A DNA stretch of 64,000 bases from Acidobacteriota bacterium (GCA_021787565.1 JAJYLT010000019.1:1-64000); one strand, 5' to 3'. Shown: positions 1 through 11,766, counted from the first letter of the stretch. Made by a program: numbers and translations. Notes: generated by a model not told the origin, from the letters alone.

Positions 1-367
1 ATCCCCCCTCACCGAAGCCGGAGAATTTCATCCCCTGCCTGTCCTCCACCCTCTTCTATGCCCAGCCCCATTGACAGGCCTTGTCTTGCACAGGGAATTC
101 GTCGATTGAAAAGGCCAAACACGAGCGCTCCGCGGGCAAAGCCCGCGGAGCCTCACCCCACCCTTGGCGCATTCTTCCCCCGGATCAAGTCCGGGGTCGA
201 ATGCCCCCAATCCCTTGGCAGGTGGCTGTGCGGCTATGCCGATCAGCAAGATCCATAGGGATTTGCACCGCCATTTCGGCTCCCATCGCGGGATTGGGGT
301 ACCCCACCGGTCTTGGCAGGGCCGCATCTTCGTGATAGAAAGAAGGTTTCGGAGGATGCGCGAGGCC
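1..367. other. Upstream region of uvrA, no gene seen
   Basis: I see no convincing coding sequence here. The one clear structure is a perfect inverted repeat at 127-151, with 11-base arms (GCTCCGCGGGC / GCCCGCGGAGC) around a 3-base AAA loop. It has no T-tract, so it may be the end of an upstream unit or simply an intergenic hairpin. No strong promoter for uvrA was recognised. Confidence 0.5.
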
Positions 368-3217
368 ATGGACCTGATCCGAATCAAGGGCGCCCGGGAA
401 CACAACCTGAAGAACCTGGACGTCACCCTCCCCAAGAACAAGCTCGTGGTCATCACGGGCCTTTCGGGATCCGGCAAATCCTCGCTGGCCTTCGACACGC
501 TCTACGCCGAGGGCCAACGCCGGTACGTGGAGTCCCTCTCCGCCTATGCGCGGCAGTTCCTCGACCTCATGGAGAAGCCCGACGTAGACTCCATCGAGGG
601 GCTCTCGCCGGCCATCTCCATCGAGCAGAGATCCACTTCCCACAATCCCCGCTCGACGGTCGGGACCGTGACGGAGATCTACGACTATCTCCGCGTGCTC
701 TTCGCCAGGGTGGGCAAGCCCTTCTGCCCGCAATGCGGCCGGCCCATCGAGAGCCAGACCGTGCAGCAGATGGTGGACCAGATCCTCTCCCTTCCTGAGG
801 GCGAGCGGATCTACGTCCTCGCGCCGGTGGTCAGGGGGCGCAAGGGCGAGTACAGGAAGCTGCTGGCCGGGCTTCTCAAGGAGGGGTTCGTCCGCGCCCG
901 GGTGGACGGAAAGGTGCTGGACCTTCAGGAGGACATGGATCTGGCGCGCTACCGCGCCCATACCATCGAGATTCTCGTGGACCGCCTGGTGGTCAAGCCC
1001 GGCGTGCAGAGCCGCCTGACCGAATCGGTGGAGCTGGCCCTGCAGAAGGGGGAGGGGCTTGTGGTGATCCACAGGCTGTCCGACGAGAGCGACCTGCTCT
1101 TCTCGGAGCGGCTCTCTTGCCCCACCTGCGGCACCTCTCTCCCCGAGCTGGAACCGCGCCTCTTCTCCTTCAACAGCCCGCACGGGGCCTGTATCGAGTG
1201 TTCGGGACTGGGCGTCAAGATGGAGCTGGATCCCGCCAAGATCGTGCCCAACCCCAACCTCTCCCTCGCTCAGGGGGCGCTCGTGCCCTGGCCCGTGGAG
1301 GGCGGCTTCTGGTATCGCGAGATGATCGAAGGCGTGGGCAGGGACATGGGCTTCTCCCTGAAGAGCCCCTGGTGCAAACTCCCGGAAGAGGCTCGGCAGG
1401 TCATTCTGCACGGCAGCAACGGCCGCAAGATCGCCTACGACGTGCAGCGGGACCGGAACCGCTACCAGTTCGAGCATGCCTTTGAAGGGGTCATCCCCAA
1501 CCTCATGCGGAGGTACCGGGAGACCAAGTCCGACGCCTCCCGGGAGGAGATCGAGGCCTACATGTCCACCTCTCCCTGCCCCGCCTGCGGTGGGAGGCGG
1601 CTGAAACCCGAAGCCCTCTCGGTCAAAGTGGGGGGGCACACCATCGCGGCGCTCACGGATCTGTCCGTGCGGGAGGCGAGGCGGGCCCTGTCCGAGCTGG
1701 AGCTGTCGCCCCGGGACCAGGAGATCGCCAGGATGGTGCTGAAGGAGATCCGCAGCCGGCTGTCTTTCCTGGACAATGTGGGCCTCGGTTACCTGACGCT
1801 CTCGCGGACGGCCACCACCCTCTCGGGCGGAGAAAGCCAGCGGATCCGCCTCGCCACGCAGGTGGGCAGTCAGCTGACGGGAGTGCTCTACGTCCTGGAC
1901 GAGCCTTCCATCGGCCTCCACCAAAGGGATAACAGGCGTCTGCTGGACACGCTCATGGCCATGCGCGACTTGGGCAACACGGTCGTGGTGGTGGAGCACG
2001 ACGAGGAGACGATCCGCACGGCGGACCACGTGGTGGACTTGGGCCCTGGCGCCGGCATCCACGGGGGAGAGGTGGTGGCCGAGGGTCGGATCGAAGATCT
2101 CTGCAGCGCACCGAGGTCCGTTACGGGCGCCTACATCGCCGGCCGGAGGAGCATCCCCGTGCCCGCCGCGAGGAGGAGGCCCAGCGGGTGGCTGAAGGTG
2201 CTCGGAGCCCGCGAGCACAACCTGAAAGAGCTGGACGTGCGCATTCCCCTCGGAGTGTTCACGGTGGTGGCCGGGGTTTCCGGCTCGGGCAAGTCCACCC
2301 TCGTACACGACATCCTTTACAAGGGGCTAATGCAACGGATCTACCACAGCATAGACATGCCCGGCAGCCACCGCTCCATCGAAGGATGGGAGAGGGTGGA
2401 CAAGGTCATCGAGATCGACCAGTCGCCCATCGGGCGCACGCCGAGGTCCAACCCCGCCACCTACACCGGGCTCTTCACGCCCATTCGCGACCTTTTCGCG
2501 CAGGTGCCGGAGGGTCGCGCCAGGGGGTACCGGCCCGGCCGTTTCTCCTTCAATGTCAAGGGGGGGCGGTGCGAGGCCTGCCAGGGGGACGGGGTCCTCA
2601 AGATCGAGATGCACTTTCTGCCGGACGTCTACGTCACCTGCGATGTCTGCAAGGGCATGCGGTACAACCGGGAGACGCTGGAGGTCCGCTACAAGGGAAG
2701 GAGCATCGCCGAGGTGCTGGACATGACCGTGAGCGAGGCCCTCGAGTTCTTCGACAAGATCCCGCTTGTCCGGAAGAAGCTCCAAACCCTGGCCGATGTG
2801 GGCCTGGGGTACCTGCACCTGGGCCAGCAGGCCACGACCCTCTCGGGGGGCGAGGCCCAGCGCATCAAGCTGGCGCGCGAGCTCAGCCGGCGGGCCACCG
2901 GAAACACGCTCTACGTGCTGGACGAACCCACGACGGGCCTCCATTTCGAGGACGTGCGCCATCTGCTCAACGTCTTGCAGCGGCTGGTGGAGGCGGGGAA
3001 CACGGTGGTGGTGATCGAGCATAATCTGGACGTGATCAAGAGCGCCGACGCGGTGCTCGAACTGGGCCCCGAAGGCGGGGAGGAGGGCGGCCGCCTGGTC
3101 GCCTGCGGAACGCCGGAAGAGGTGGCGAACGTGCAGTCATCTCCGACCGGGGAGTTCCTGAAGCGAATTCTATTTGGGGGATCCGATGAAAAGCTGGCCC
3201 GAGCCGTACCGGATTAA
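368..3217 (+). CDS. uvrA: UvrABC excinuclease subunit A
   Basis: Damage-recognition ATPase of nucleotide excision repair; UvrA dimers load UvrB onto distorted DNA. The product is about 949 residues, normal for UvrA. It carries two ABC ATPase halves with Walker A motifs [13 protein letters not shown] near the N-terminus and [13 protein letters not shown] in the second half. Both ABC signatures are present ([14 protein letters not shown] and [14 protein letters not shown]), as are zinc-finger cysteine pairs (CPTC...CIEC; CEAC...CDVC). I start at ATG 368 (MDLIRIKG), because an earlier in-frame ATG at 356 directly abuts the GGAGG at 351-355. The 3' end overlaps the next gene by 32 bases. Confidence 0.97.
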   Translation: MDLIRIKGAREHNLKNLDVTLPKNKLVVITGLSGSGKSSLAFDTLYAEGQRRYVESLSAYARQFLDLMEKPDVDSIEGLSPAISIEQRSTSHNPRSTVGTVTEIYDYLRVLFARVGKPFCPQCGRPIESQTVQQMVDQILSLPEGERIYVLAPVVRGRKGEYRKLLAGLLKEGFVRARVDGKVLDLQEDMDLARYRAHTIEILVDRLVVKPGVQSRLTESVELALQKGEGLVVIHRLSDESDLLFSERLSCPTCGTSLPELEPRLFSFNSPHGACIECSGLGVKMELDPAKIVPNPNLSLAQGALVPWPVEGGFWYREMIEGVGRDMGFSLKSPWCKLPEEARQVILHGSNGRKIAYDVQRDRNRYQFEHAFEGVIPNLMRRYRETKSDASREEIEAYMSTSPCPACGGRRLKPEALSVKVGGHTIAALTDLSVREARRALSELELSPRDQEIARMVLKEIRSRLSFLDNVGLGYLTLSRTATTLSGGESQRIRLATQVGSQLTGVLYVLDEPSIGLHQRDNRRLLDTLMAMRDLGNTVVVVEHDEETIRTADHVVDLGPGAGIHGGEVVAEGRIEDLCSAPRSVTGAYIAGRRSIPVPAARRRPSGWLKVLGAREHNLKELDVRIPLGVFTVVAGVSGSGKSTLVHDILYKGLMQRIYHSIDMPGSHRSIEGWERVDKVIEIDQSPIGRTPRSNPATYTGLFTPIRDLFAQVPEGRARGYRPGRFSFNVKGGRCEACQGDGVLKIEMHFLPDVYVTCDVCKGMRYNRETLEVRYKGRSIAEVLDMTVSEALEFFDKIPLVRKKLQTLADVGLGYLHLGQQATTLSGGEAQRIKLARELSRRATGNTLYVLDEPTTGLHFEDVRHLLNVLQRLVEAGNTVVVIEHNLDVIKSADAVLELGPEGGEEGGRLVACGTPEEVANVQSSPTGEFLKRILFGGSDEKLARAVPD

Positions 3218-4559
3218 GATGGTGGAGGCGATCCGCCTGCCTCGACGGGAGGAGCGCGAGCGCATCCTGAGGGAGGCCGGCTACAACCTCTTCATGGTGC
3301 GGGCCGAGGATGTTTTCATCGACCTCCTGACCGATTCGGGGACCGGGGCCATGAGCGATAGGCAGTGGTCGGCCCTCATGCGCGGCGACGAGTCTTACGC
3401 GCAGGCCCGTTCGTGGTTCCGCTTCTACGAGGCGGTGCGGGGATTCACCGGGATGGAGCACGTGCTCCCCACGCACCAGGGCCGGGCCGCCGAGAACCTG
3501 CTCTTCTCACAGATCGCCCGGCCCGGCATCAGCATCCCCAACAACAGCCACTTCGACACGACGAGGGCCAACATCGAGTTCTTCGGAGCGGAGGCGGTGG
3601 ATTTGGTGATCCCGGAGGGAAGGGACATCCACCTCGACCACCCCTTCAAGGGGAATATGGACCTGAACCGCCTTGAAGCCCTCCTGAAGGAGAAGGGGAG
3701 GAAGTCCGTTCCCCTGTGCATGATCACCATCACGAACAACACGGGGGGAGGCCAGCCCGTCTCCCTGGCCAACATCAGGGCCACGGGGGAGCTCTGCCGG
3801 CGGTACGGCGTCCCCCTGTTCCTGGACTGCTGCCGCTTCGCCGAGAATGCCTACTTCATCAAGCTGCGGGAGCCCGAATGCGCGCGCATGAGTATCCGCG
3901 AGATCGTGGCGGCCATGTTCGCCTGCGCCGACGGGGCTACCATGAGCGCCAAGAAGGACGGCCTCGGGAACATCGGGGGCTTCCTCGCGCTTCGGGATGG
4001 AGACCTCGCCGCGCGGCTCAAGTCGATGCTGATCCTCAAGGAGGGGTTCCCCACTTACGGAGGCCTCGCGGGAAGGGATCTGGAGGCCCTCGCCCAAGGA
4101 TTCGAGGAGGTCCAGGAGGAGGACTACCTGGAGGCCCGGGTGGGCCAGATCGCGAGGTTCGGCGAGGCGCTCAAAGGCCGGGGCGTGCCCATCCTGGAGC
4201 CCACGGGGGGCCACGCCGTCTACCTGGATGCCCGTGGGATCCTGCCGCACGTTCCCGCCCATGCGTTCCCCGCCCAGAGCCTCACCGCAGAGCTTTACTT
4301 GGAGGGCGGCGTACGCGGCGTGGAGATCGGCTCGCTCATGTTCGGGAAGACGGGGAAGGATGGCCGGTTCCTCCCTGCCGCCCTTGAGCTGGTGCGACTC
4401 GCCGTGCCCAGGAGGGTCTACACCGATAACCACCTGGGGTACGTGGCCGAGGTGACCGGGGAGATCGTGCAAAACGCGTCCAGTTGCAAGGGCTTCCGCA
4501 TCGTGGAGGAGGCCCCCTTCCTCCGGCATTTCACGGCGAGGCTCGAACCGCTGGCGTGA
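3186..4559 (+). CDS. tnaA: Tryptophanase (beta-eliminating PLP lyase)
   Basis: PLP-dependent lyase of the tryptophanase / tyrosine phenol-lyase family, 457 residues, cytoplasmic. Family motifs are [28 protein letters not shown] and the PLP-lysine region MSAKKDG. Two discriminating positions favour tryptophanase: the motif SHFDTT has Asp where tyrosine phenol-lyase has Thr, and GVEIGS has Ile where tyrosine phenol-lyase has the phenol-binding Arg. Expected reaction: L-tryptophan to indole, pyruvate and ammonia. ATG 3186 follows a G-rich RBS; a TTG at 3174 is also in frame. It begins 32 bases inside uvrA, so translation may be coupled. No tnaC-like leader or tryptophan permease is adjacent. Confidence 0.88.
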   Translation: MKSWPEPYRIKMVEAIRLPRREERERILREAGYNLFMVRAEDVFIDLLTDSGTGAMSDRQWSALMRGDESYAQARSWFRFYEAVRGFTGMEHVLPTHQGRAAENLLFSQIARPGISIPNNSHFDTTRANIEFFGAEAVDLVIPEGRDIHLDHPFKGNMDLNRLEALLKEKGRKSVPLCMITITNNTGGGQPVSLANIRATGELCRRYGVPLFLDCCRFAENAYFIKLREPECARMSIREIVAAMFACADGATMSAKKDGLGNIGGFLALRDGDLAARLKSMLILKEGFPTYGGLAGRDLEALAQGFEEVQEEDYLEARVGQIARFGEALKGRGVPILEPTGGHAVYLDARGILPHVPAHAFPAQSLTAELYLEGGVRGVEIGSLMFGKTGKDGRFLPAALELVRLAVPRRVYTDNHLGYVAEVTGEIVQNASSCKGFRIVEEAPFLRHFTARLEPLA

Positions 4560-4563
4560 GGCC

Positions 4564-4592
4564 TTGAGAAGCTGTGCCTCTTTGCGTATCGT
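4564..4592 (+). promoter_or_regulatory. Predicted sigma-70 promoter
   Basis: TTGAGA, 17-base spacer, TATCGT, located about 19 bases before the GTG at 4611. Sequence match only. Confidence 0.4.
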
Positions 4593-4610
4593 AGTCCTCG
4601 TGAAGGATGC

Positions 4611-5267
4611 GTGGCCGCCATGATCACTGGATTCAACCAGGATGTCGTGCACAAGGGCAAGGTCTATCACGTCCAGACCGAGGACCGCGGGCTGGACAAT
4701 CCGGTGATCGAGACCCTCATCTACGCGGGAGGAGAGATCCTCGCCTCGAAAAAAACCTCCTACAAAGAGCTGGTGGAGCAGGGGTATGAGGAGGCCAAGC
4801 TGGCCGCGCTGCTCGAGCAGCAGCACCGCCGCATCGTCGTGGATATCAAGCTGGGCAAGTATTCCAAGGAGCCCGTGGAGACCTTCGGACAGGGGCTCGT
4901 CTCCTCGAAGAGCCTGGATGAGGTCATCCTCGAGTATCTGACGAGCGAGAGCGAGGGGGAGAAACTGATGGCGGAAATCCTGGACCAGTCCCCCTACGTG
5001 GCCGGCGAACGGGGTTGGGTACACCTCAGAGTCCAGACCGACATCACGCGGACTCCCTTGCCGGGGGCGTCGGTATCGGTGCGCCTGGCGGCGAGCGACG
5101 GGCACGGCGCGGAGCTCTTCCGCGGAAGCACGAGTCCCGATGGGCTGTGCAACGCCTCCTTTCTCCTTCCACCCGTGGAGGGAAATGCGGTGGTCGTGAT
5201 CCAGGTGACCCACGCGCAGGGCAGCTTCCAGACCAAGACCCTCATCACCAAGAGAAGCCCGCGATGA
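4611..5267 (+). CDS. Conserved hypothetical protein with C-terminal beta-sandwich-like region
   Basis: 218 residues, function not recognised. There is no signal peptide. The N-terminal half (MITGFNQDVVHKGKVYHVQT...) resembles a small beta-rich domain followed by a charged helical stretch. Residues about 135-218 (VHLRVQTDI...PLPGASVSVRL...SPDGLCNASFLLPP) read like an Ig-like or carboxypeptidase-regulatory fold. The start is GTG 4611 or ATG 4620; a GAAGGA at 4602 suits neither ideally. Its stop overlaps the start of the ThiS-like gene in an ATGA arrangement, so the two are translationally coupled and likely work together. Confidence 0.7.
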   Translation: MAAMITGFNQDVVHKGKVYHVQTEDRGLDNPVIETLIYAGGEILASKKTSYKELVEQGYEEAKLAALLEQQHRRIVVDIKLGKYSKEPVETFGQGLVSSKSLDEVILEYLTSESEGEKLMAEILDQSPYVAGERGWVHLRVQTDITRTPLPGASVSVRLAASDGHGAELFRGSTSPDGLCNASFLLPPVEGNAVVVIQVTHAQGSFQTKTLITKRSPR

Positions 5268-5464
5268 CCCTCACACTGAACGGTTCCCCGATGACCCTCG
5301 AAGAAGGTCTCACGGTGGCTGCCCTTCTTCAGCAGCTGAAGCTTCCTCCGGAGCGCGTTGCCATCGAGCGAAACGGCTCCATCCTCCCCAAAGCCGCCTA
5401 CGAGGAGACCCGCCTGGCCCAGGGCGACAGGCTGGAGATCGTGCAATTCGTGGGCGGCGGCTAG
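5264..5464 (+). CDS. thiS: ThiS/MoaD-like sulfur carrier protein
   Basis: 66-residue ubiquitin-fold protein ending in FVGGG, the C-terminal Gly-Gly that is adenylated and thiocarboxylated in ThiS and MoaD. The pattern LNGSP...LTVAALLQQL...VAIERNGSILPKAAY...GDRLEIVQFVGGG matches ThiS more closely than MoaD. In thiamine synthesis ThiS-COSH donates sulfur to ThiG for the thiazole ring. No thiG, thiF or thiH is adjacent, so the carrier may serve another sulfur-transfer step; ThiS is the best family name but the pathway is inferred. ATG 5264 overlaps the upstream stop. Confidence 0.88.
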   Translation: MTLTLNGSPMTLEEGLTVAALLQQLKLPPERVAIERNGSILPKAAYEETRLAQGDRLEIVQFVGGG

Positions 5465-5487
5465 GACGCGGCGCTCGGGGCCGCGAG

Positions 5488-5679
5488 ATGTGCGGAGGCG
5501 GCGATCTGCCGTCACGGAGAACTCTGTTGGTCCAGGGCTACCGCATCGGCCGGAGGCTGCGGTTTCTCATGGCCGAGGTCCACGAGGCCATGCAGGCCCT
5601 CCTTTTCAATCGGGAGGGGCCGGCGGCCCTTATGGAGAGGGGGCCGGATGGCGCAGAACCCATTGAAAAGGCTGTATAA
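5488..5679 (+). CDS. Possible small hypothetical protein
   Basis: A 63-codon frame between thiS and tRNA-Val. The part LVQGYRIGRRLRFLMAEVHE looks protein-like and amphipathic, but there is no clear RBS and no recognised family. It could equally be chance in high-GC DNA. Confidence 0.25.
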   Translation: MCGGGDLPSRRTLLVQGYRIGRRLRFLMAEVHEAMQALLFNREGPAALMERGPDGAEPIEKAV

Positions 5680-5685
5680 ACTCCC

Positions 5686-5760
5686 TGGTGGGCGGTACCG
5701 GGTTTGAACCAGTGACATCCTGCTTGTAAGGCAGGCGCTCTCCCGCTGAGCTAACCGCCC
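5686..5760 (-). tRNA. tRNA-Val (anticodon UAC)
   Basis: Read on the minus strand, the sequence starts GGGCGGTTAGCTCAGCGG and folds into a complete cloverleaf. The anticodon arm is CCTGC-CTTACAA-GCAGG (anticodon TAC) and the T-arm contains GGTTCAAACC. The acceptor arm GGGCGGT pairs with ACCGCCC, followed by discriminator A and an encoded CCA. 75 bases. Confidence 0.97.
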
Positions 5761-5848
5761 AGAGCGGCAGTGTAGCCGCGGCCCGATGCGGCGTCAAACG
5801 GGCCGTCCGATTCTCTCTGGGTGAAAAGACGAGGTGGCCCAGAACTTC

Positions 5849-5877
5849 TTGACCCCCCGTGGGAATTCTGCTACGCT
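5849..5877 (+). promoter_or_regulatory. Predicted promoter of the F-ATPase operon
   Basis: TTGACC, 17-base spacer, TACGCT. The predicted start of transcription is near 5884, which supports GTG 5920 rather than ATG 5821 as the first start codon of the operon. Confidence 0.5.
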
Positions 5878-5919
5878 GAACCTTTCGATTGGCCCGACCG
5901 TTCATGGGGGGGATCGACC

Positions 5920-6363
5920 GTGCTCGAAGAGCTGATGAAGAGTTACTGGCATATTCCCATCATCATGGGAATGGTCCTGGTGTACGGTATCCTGTTGAAC
6001 AAGGTCTTCTTTCAGCCGGTCCAGCGGGTGCTGGAGGAGCGGAAGAAGCGCGTCCGGGAGTCGGGCACCCTTTCCGAACAATCCAAGGACGTCCTGGCCA
6101 AGCGTTTCACGGAGTACGAACAGGCCGTTCTGGAAGCTCACCGCAAAGCCACCCACCTCAAGGAGCAGGCCCGGAACGAGGCTTACGAATACCGCAGCAG
6201 GGTTCTGGGCGAAGTGAAGGCTGAGGTGGGAAAGGATCTCCAGCGGGCCGAGGGAGAACTCAGCGAGAACGTCGCCGCGGTGAAACGGGACCTGGAGGGA
6301 CAGATCCCGCAGTTCGCCAAGGCCTTGGCGTCCAAGCTCTTGGGCCGGGAGGTGACGGCATGA
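5920..6363 (+). CDS. atpF: F0F1 ATP synthase subunit b'
   Basis: 147 residues. One N-terminal membrane helix (HIPIIMGMVLVYGILLNKVFF) is followed by a long charged coiled coil. This is the peripheral stalk subunit that holds the alpha/beta hexamer still. GTG 5920 is chosen because it has a GGGGGGA RBS and lies downstream of the predicted promoter; an upstream ATG at 5821 would add an implausible leader. It is followed, with a 4-base ATGA overlap, by a second b-type gene. Paired b'/b subunits occur in cyanobacteria, alphaproteobacteria, deltaproteobacteria and others. Confidence 0.85.
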   Translation: MLEELMKSYWHIPIIMGMVLVYGILLNKVFFQPVQRVLEERKKRVRESGTLSEQSKDVLAKRFTEYEQAVLEAHRKATHLKEQARNEAYEYRSRVLGEVKAEVGKDLQRAEGELSENVAAVKRDLEGQIPQFAKALASKLLGREVTA

Positions 6364-6965
6364 GCAGGAGGCTTTTACTCGCGGTCCTGCTCTGGCTCCC
6401 GACCATGACTTTGATGGCCCAGGAGGCCTCCGAGGGGCATGGGGGAGAGGGGGGATGGATGGCCCCCATCTGGCACGTGCCCATGATCGCCTGGCAGATC
6501 GTGAACTTCCTGCTGGTAGTGGGGCTGTTCATCTACCTGTTGAGGAGGCCCGCGCCGCAGTTCTTCGAATCCAGGGCTAAGGAGGTCCAATCGCTTCTGG
6601 AGAAGGCGCTCAGAGAGAAGGAAGAGGCGCTGGCTCGGCTCAAGGAGGTGGAGGACAAGATGGCGCGCCTCGGAGACGAGGTGGCCTCCATCGAGCAGGC
6701 CTCCAAGGAGTCGGCGGAGGCGGACAAGCGCAGGGTTCTGGAAGAAGCCGACGCGGCCAGGGTTCGCATCGGGGAGGAGGCGCGCGCCGAGATGGAGCGG
6801 CGCGTGCTGGAGGCGAAGCGGGACCTCCGGGCCTTCGCCGCCGATATGGCGGTGAAGATGGCCCGGGAACTGTTGGCCCAGAACCTGACCGATGAGGATG
6901 AGCGGCGGCTCCAGGGTGAGTTCTTGGGTCTGCTGGAGGAGGAGAGCCATGAGCAGCATCGGTAA
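6360..6965 (+). CDS. atpF: F0F1 ATP synthase subunit b
   Basis: 201 residues. An apparent cleavable signal-like N-terminus (LLLAVLLWLPTMTLMAQ) precedes the usual membrane helix (MIAWQIVNFLLVVGLFIYLL) and a long coiled-coil stalk. Second peripheral stalk subunit, partner of the preceding b'. An N-terminal extension of this kind is seen in b subunits of several anaerobic lineages. The start overlaps the previous stop (ATGA), and its 3' end overlaps atpH by 17 bases. Confidence 0.88.
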   Translation: MSRRLLLAVLLWLPTMTLMAQEASEGHGGEGGWMAPIWHVPMIAWQIVNFLLVVGLFIYLLRRPAPQFFESRAKEVQSLLEKALREKEEALARLKEVEDKMARLGDEVASIEQASKESAEADKRRVLEEADAARVRIGEEARAEMERRVLEAKRDLRAFAADMAVKMARELLAQNLTDEDERRLQGEFLGLLEEESHEQHR

Positions 6966-7482
6966 GCGGTACGCCCAGGCCCTCCTTGCCAACCTCGGGG
7001 CGGAGCCGGTGGACGCGGTTCTTGCGGACCTGAAGACCTTTGGGGCCATGCTGGAGCGGGTTCCACAGCTAGGCCGGGTGATTGAGAATCCGGGCATTCC
7101 CGCGGATGTCAAGGGACGGCTGGTGAGAGAGCTGGCCAAGCGGTCGGGGCTGAGGGACGTCTCAATCCGGTTCGTGCTCCTGGCCATCGAACACCGCCGC
7201 CTCCGCCAGTGGGAGGAGATAGTGGCCGCCTTTTCGGCCATCAGGGACGAAAAGGCAGGGGTTCAGCGCGCGCAGGTCGTGTCCGCTCGGCCCCTGAACG
7301 AGAGAGCGCGAAAGGAGATGTCCGCCCGGCTGGCGTCCATCTTCGGGCGCACGGTGGAACTGGAGGCGAGGGTTTCCAGCGAGCTACTGGGGGGCATTCA
7401 GCTTCACGTGGGGTCAACCGTGTACGACGGGTCCGTTGCCGGCGCCCTGAAGTCCGTGCATCAGGATCTCGTGAAGGGGTAG
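6949..7482 (+). CDS. atpH: F0F1 ATP synthase subunit delta
   Basis: 177 residues, the OSCP/delta subunit joining the stalk to the top of F1. The N-terminal helical bundle begins SSIGKRYAQALL. The C-terminal conserved segment ELLGGIQLHVGSTVYDGSV is typical. The start ATG 6949 is inside the end of atpF and has GGAGGAGAG just upstream. Confidence 0.92.
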   Translation: MSSIGKRYAQALLANLGAEPVDAVLADLKTFGAMLERVPQLGRVIENPGIPADVKGRLVRELAKRSGLRDVSIRFVLLAIEHRRLRQWEEIVAAFSAIRDEKAGVQRAQVVSARPLNERARKEMSARLASIFGRTVELEARVSSELLGGIQLHVGSTVYDGSVAGALKSVHQDLVKG

Positions 7483-7488
7483 GCGAGC

Positions 7489-9009
7489 ATGATCAAGACG
7501 GACGAGATCAGCAGGATTCTGAAGGCCCAGCTCGAAGGATACGAGACGAAGCTGGACGTGGCGGAGGTGGGCTACGTGACCTCCGTGGGCGACGGCATTG
7601 CCCGGATCTACGGTCTGGAGAAGGTTATGGCCGGCGAATTGCTCGCCTTCCCGGGCGACATGTTCGGCATGGCCCTCAACCTGGAAGAGGATAGCGTGGG
7701 CGCCGTGCTCATGGGCGAGACGGACAAGATCCGTGAGGGCGACGAGGTCCGCCGCACCAAGCAGATCATGTCGGTCCCGGTGACCGAAGGGATGATCGGA
7801 CGGGTCATCGATCCCATCGGGCTGGTGCAGGACGGCCGGGGGCCCATCGAGTCCACCGAGCGCTACCCGATCGAGAGGATCGCCCCGGGCATCGTCCAGC
7901 GCGAGCCGGTCAAGGTGCCTCTGCAGACGGGCCTCAAGCCCATCGACGCCATGATTCCCATCGGCAGGGGCCAGCGCGAGCTGATCATCGGCGATCGGCA
8001 GACGGGTAAGACCGCCGTGGCGCTGGATACCATCATCAACCAGAAGGGAAAAGGGGTGATTTGCATCTACGTGGCCATCGGGCAGAAGCGCTCGACGGTC
8101 GCTCAGGTGGTGAAGACGCTGGAGGATTACGGGGCCATGGAGCACACCATCGTGGTGTCGGCCTCGGCCTCGGAACCGGCTTCGCTTCAGTACATCGCCC
8201 CGTACGCCGGCTGCGCCATCGGCGAGTACTTCATGCACAAGGGCGGTCACGTCCTCTGCGTGTACGACGACCTCTCGAAGCACGCGGCGGCCTACCGCGA
8301 GATCTCGCTGCTCCTGCGGCGTCCGCCCGGCCGCGAGGCCTACCCGGGCGACGTGTTCTATCTGCACTCCCGTCTGCTGGAGCGCGCGGCGAAGCTGAGC
8401 GAGAAGCAGGGCGGCGGGTCGCTGACGGCCCTCCCGATCATCGAGACGCAGGCCGGGGACGTGTCGGCCTACATCCCGACGAACGTCATCTCCATCACCG
8501 ATGGGCAGATCTATCTGGAGAGCGACCTCTTCTACCAGGGCGTCCGCCCGGCCCTGAACGTGGGCATCTCGGTGAGCCGAGTGGGAGGAAACGCGCAGAT
8601 CAAGGCGATGAAATCCGTCGCGGGGACCCTGCGCCTCGAGCTGGCGCAGTACCGCGAGCTGGCCGCCTTCGCGCAATTCGGGTCGGACCTGGACAAGGGC
8701 ACGCAGGCGCAGCTCAACCGTGGTGCCCGCCTGGTCGAGATCTTGAAGCAGGACCAGTATCAGCCGCTGGACGTGATCAAGCAGATCGCCATCATCTACG
8801 CGGGTACGCACGCCTGGCTCGATGACCTGGCGGTGAGCGAGTGCCGGACGTTCGAGGCCGGGCTCTACAAGCACCTGGACCTGAACGGCCAGGCATGGAT
8901 GGACGCCCTGCGCGAGAAGAAGGTGCTCGACGAGAGCCTGGCGGCTCAGTTGGACGAGCTTCTGAAGTCCTTCAAGCACCAGTACGTGAAAGAACGGGAA
9001 GCGAAGTGA
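7489..9009 (+). CDS. atpA: F0F1 ATP synthase subunit alpha
   Basis: 506 residues, regulatory nucleotide-binding subunit of F1. Walker A GDRQTGKT is present, and [15 protein letters not shown] at the N-terminus and the long central RecA-like domain are standard. The start is 6 bases after the atpH stop. Confidence 0.97.
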   Translation: MIKTDEISRILKAQLEGYETKLDVAEVGYVTSVGDGIARIYGLEKVMAGELLAFPGDMFGMALNLEEDSVGAVLMGETDKIREGDEVRRTKQIMSVPVTEGMIGRVIDPIGLVQDGRGPIESTERYPIERIAPGIVQREPVKVPLQTGLKPIDAMIPIGRGQRELIIGDRQTGKTAVALDTIINQKGKGVICIYVAIGQKRSTVAQVVKTLEDYGAMEHTIVVSASASEPASLQYIAPYAGCAIGEYFMHKGGHVLCVYDDLSKHAAAYREISLLLRRPPGREAYPGDVFYLHSRLLERAAKLSEKQGGGSLTALPIIETQAGDVSAYIPTNVISITDGQIYLESDLFYQGVRPALNVGISVSRVGGNAQIKAMKSVAGTLRLELAQYRELAAFAQFGSDLDKGTQAQLNRGARLVEILKQDQYQPLDVIKQIAIIYAGTHAWLDDLAVSECRTFEAGLYKHLDLNGQAWMDALREKKVLDESLAAQLDELLKSFKHQYVKEREAK

Positions 9010-9012
9010 GCC

Positions 9013-9876
9013 ATGCCCAACCTGCGCGACATTAGGCGCCGAATCCGCTCGGTGCAGAACACGCAGCAGATCACCAAGGCCATGAAGATGGTGGCCGCGG
9101 CGAAGCTGCGACGGTCGCAGGAGCGGATGTTTGCGGCGAGGCCTTACGCGAACAAGATGCTCGAAGTCCTGAACTCGCTGGCCAGCCGGGCGCAGCAGAG
9201 CGTCCACCCGCTGCTCGACGTGCGGCCCGAGGAGCGCGTGCTGGTCGTGGTGGTGACCGCGGATCGGGGCCTGTGCGGCGCGTTCAACACCAATATCCAA
9301 CGCCATGCCGGCCGTTTTCTGAGGGACCTCGCTCAGGAGGGCAAGGAGATCTCGCTGGCCTGCATAGGTAGGAAGGGCCGTGAGTTCTTCCGCCGCCGGG
9401 AATTCACCATCGCCGAGAGCTGGGTTGGGATCTTCAACAAGATCCGGTACGAGGACGCGAGCGAGATGGCGGAGTATCTGAGCGGGCTCTACACGGAGAA
9501 GAAGGCCGACGCCATCTATCTGATATACAACGAATTCAAGAGCGTCATCGCACAGCGGATCGTGACTGAGAAGCTGCTGCCCATCCCGCGGCTCACCTTC
9601 GAGGAGCCCACGGTGATGGAAGACTACCTGTACGAGCCTACCGAGCGGGAGCTGTTCGAGACGCTCCTGCCAAGGCACGTGGCGTTCCAGGTGTATCGCT
9701 CCGTTCTCGAGTCGGCCGCGGCGGAGCACGGCGCGCGCATGACGGCCATGGAGAGCGCCACCAACAACGCGCGGGACATGATCGACCGGCTTACGCTGTA
9801 CGCGAACCGAGTTCGGCAGGCGGCGATCACCAAAGAGATCATCGAGGTCGTGAGCGGGGCCCAGGCCCTCGGGTGA
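9013..9876 (+). CDS. atpG: F0F1 ATP synthase subunit gamma
   Basis: 287 residues, central rotor shaft. N-terminal RDIRRRIRSVQNTQQITKAM and the C-terminal helix ATNNARDMIDRLTLYANRVRQ are the two ends of the coiled coil. It lies 3 bases after atpA. Confidence 0.96.
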   Translation: MPNLRDIRRRIRSVQNTQQITKAMKMVAAAKLRRSQERMFAARPYANKMLEVLNSLASRAQQSVHPLLDVRPEERVLVVVVTADRGLCGAFNTNIQRHAGRFLRDLAQEGKEISLACIGRKGREFFRRREFTIAESWVGIFNKIRYEDASEMAEYLSGLYTEKKADAIYLIYNEFKSVIAQRIVTEKLLPIPRLTFEEPTVMEDYLYEPTERELFETLLPRHVAFQVYRSVLESAAAEHGARMTAMESATNNARDMIDRLTLYANRVRQAAITKEIIEVVSGAQALG

Positions 9877-11331
<1,455 letters not shown>

Positions 11332-11337
11332 GGGGCG

Positions 11338-11766
11338 ATGGCACAATTCACGTTGCCCACCAAGATCACGCTGAACATCGTCACTCCGGAAAGAAACGTC
11401 GTCTGCGAGGTGATCGACGAGGTCGTGTTGCCGGGCACTTTGGGCTACCTCGGAGCGTTGCCGGGCCACACCCCGCTCTTGACTTCGCTCAAGATTGGTG
11501 AAATAAAATATAGGGTTGGAAGCCAGTGGCGGTACCTCTGCGTGTCCTGGGGATTCGTGGAGATTCTGCCGGACCGCGTTACGGTGCTCGCCGACGTCGC
11601 CGAACCCGCCGAGGAGATCGACGTGGAGAGAGCCCGGGAGGCGAAGGCCTCCGCGGAGAAGCGGCTGAAGAACCCGGATGCGGAGTTTCTCCAGGAGCAG
11701 ATTGCCCTGGAACAGGCCTTGATTCGGTTGCAAGTGGCCGCGAAGGCAGCGCGGACCCCTTCGTGA
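11338..11766 (+). CDS. atpC: F0F1 ATP synthase subunit epsilon
   Basis: 142 residues. The N-terminal beta-sandwich (LNIVTPERNVVCEVIDEVVLPG, GYLGALPGHTPLLTSLKIG) couples gamma to the c ring. The C-terminal helical pair (about residues 90-142) can inhibit hydrolysis. Last gene of the F1 cluster; it is followed 25 bases later by rpmH, so read-through is possible. Confidence 0.94.
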   Translation: MAQFTLPTKITLNIVTPERNVVCEVIDEVVLPGTLGYLGALPGHTPLLTSLKIGEIKYRVGSQWRYLCVSWGFVEILPDRVTVLADVAEPAEEIDVERAREAKASAEKRLKNPDAEFLQEQIALEQALIRLQVAAKAARTPS

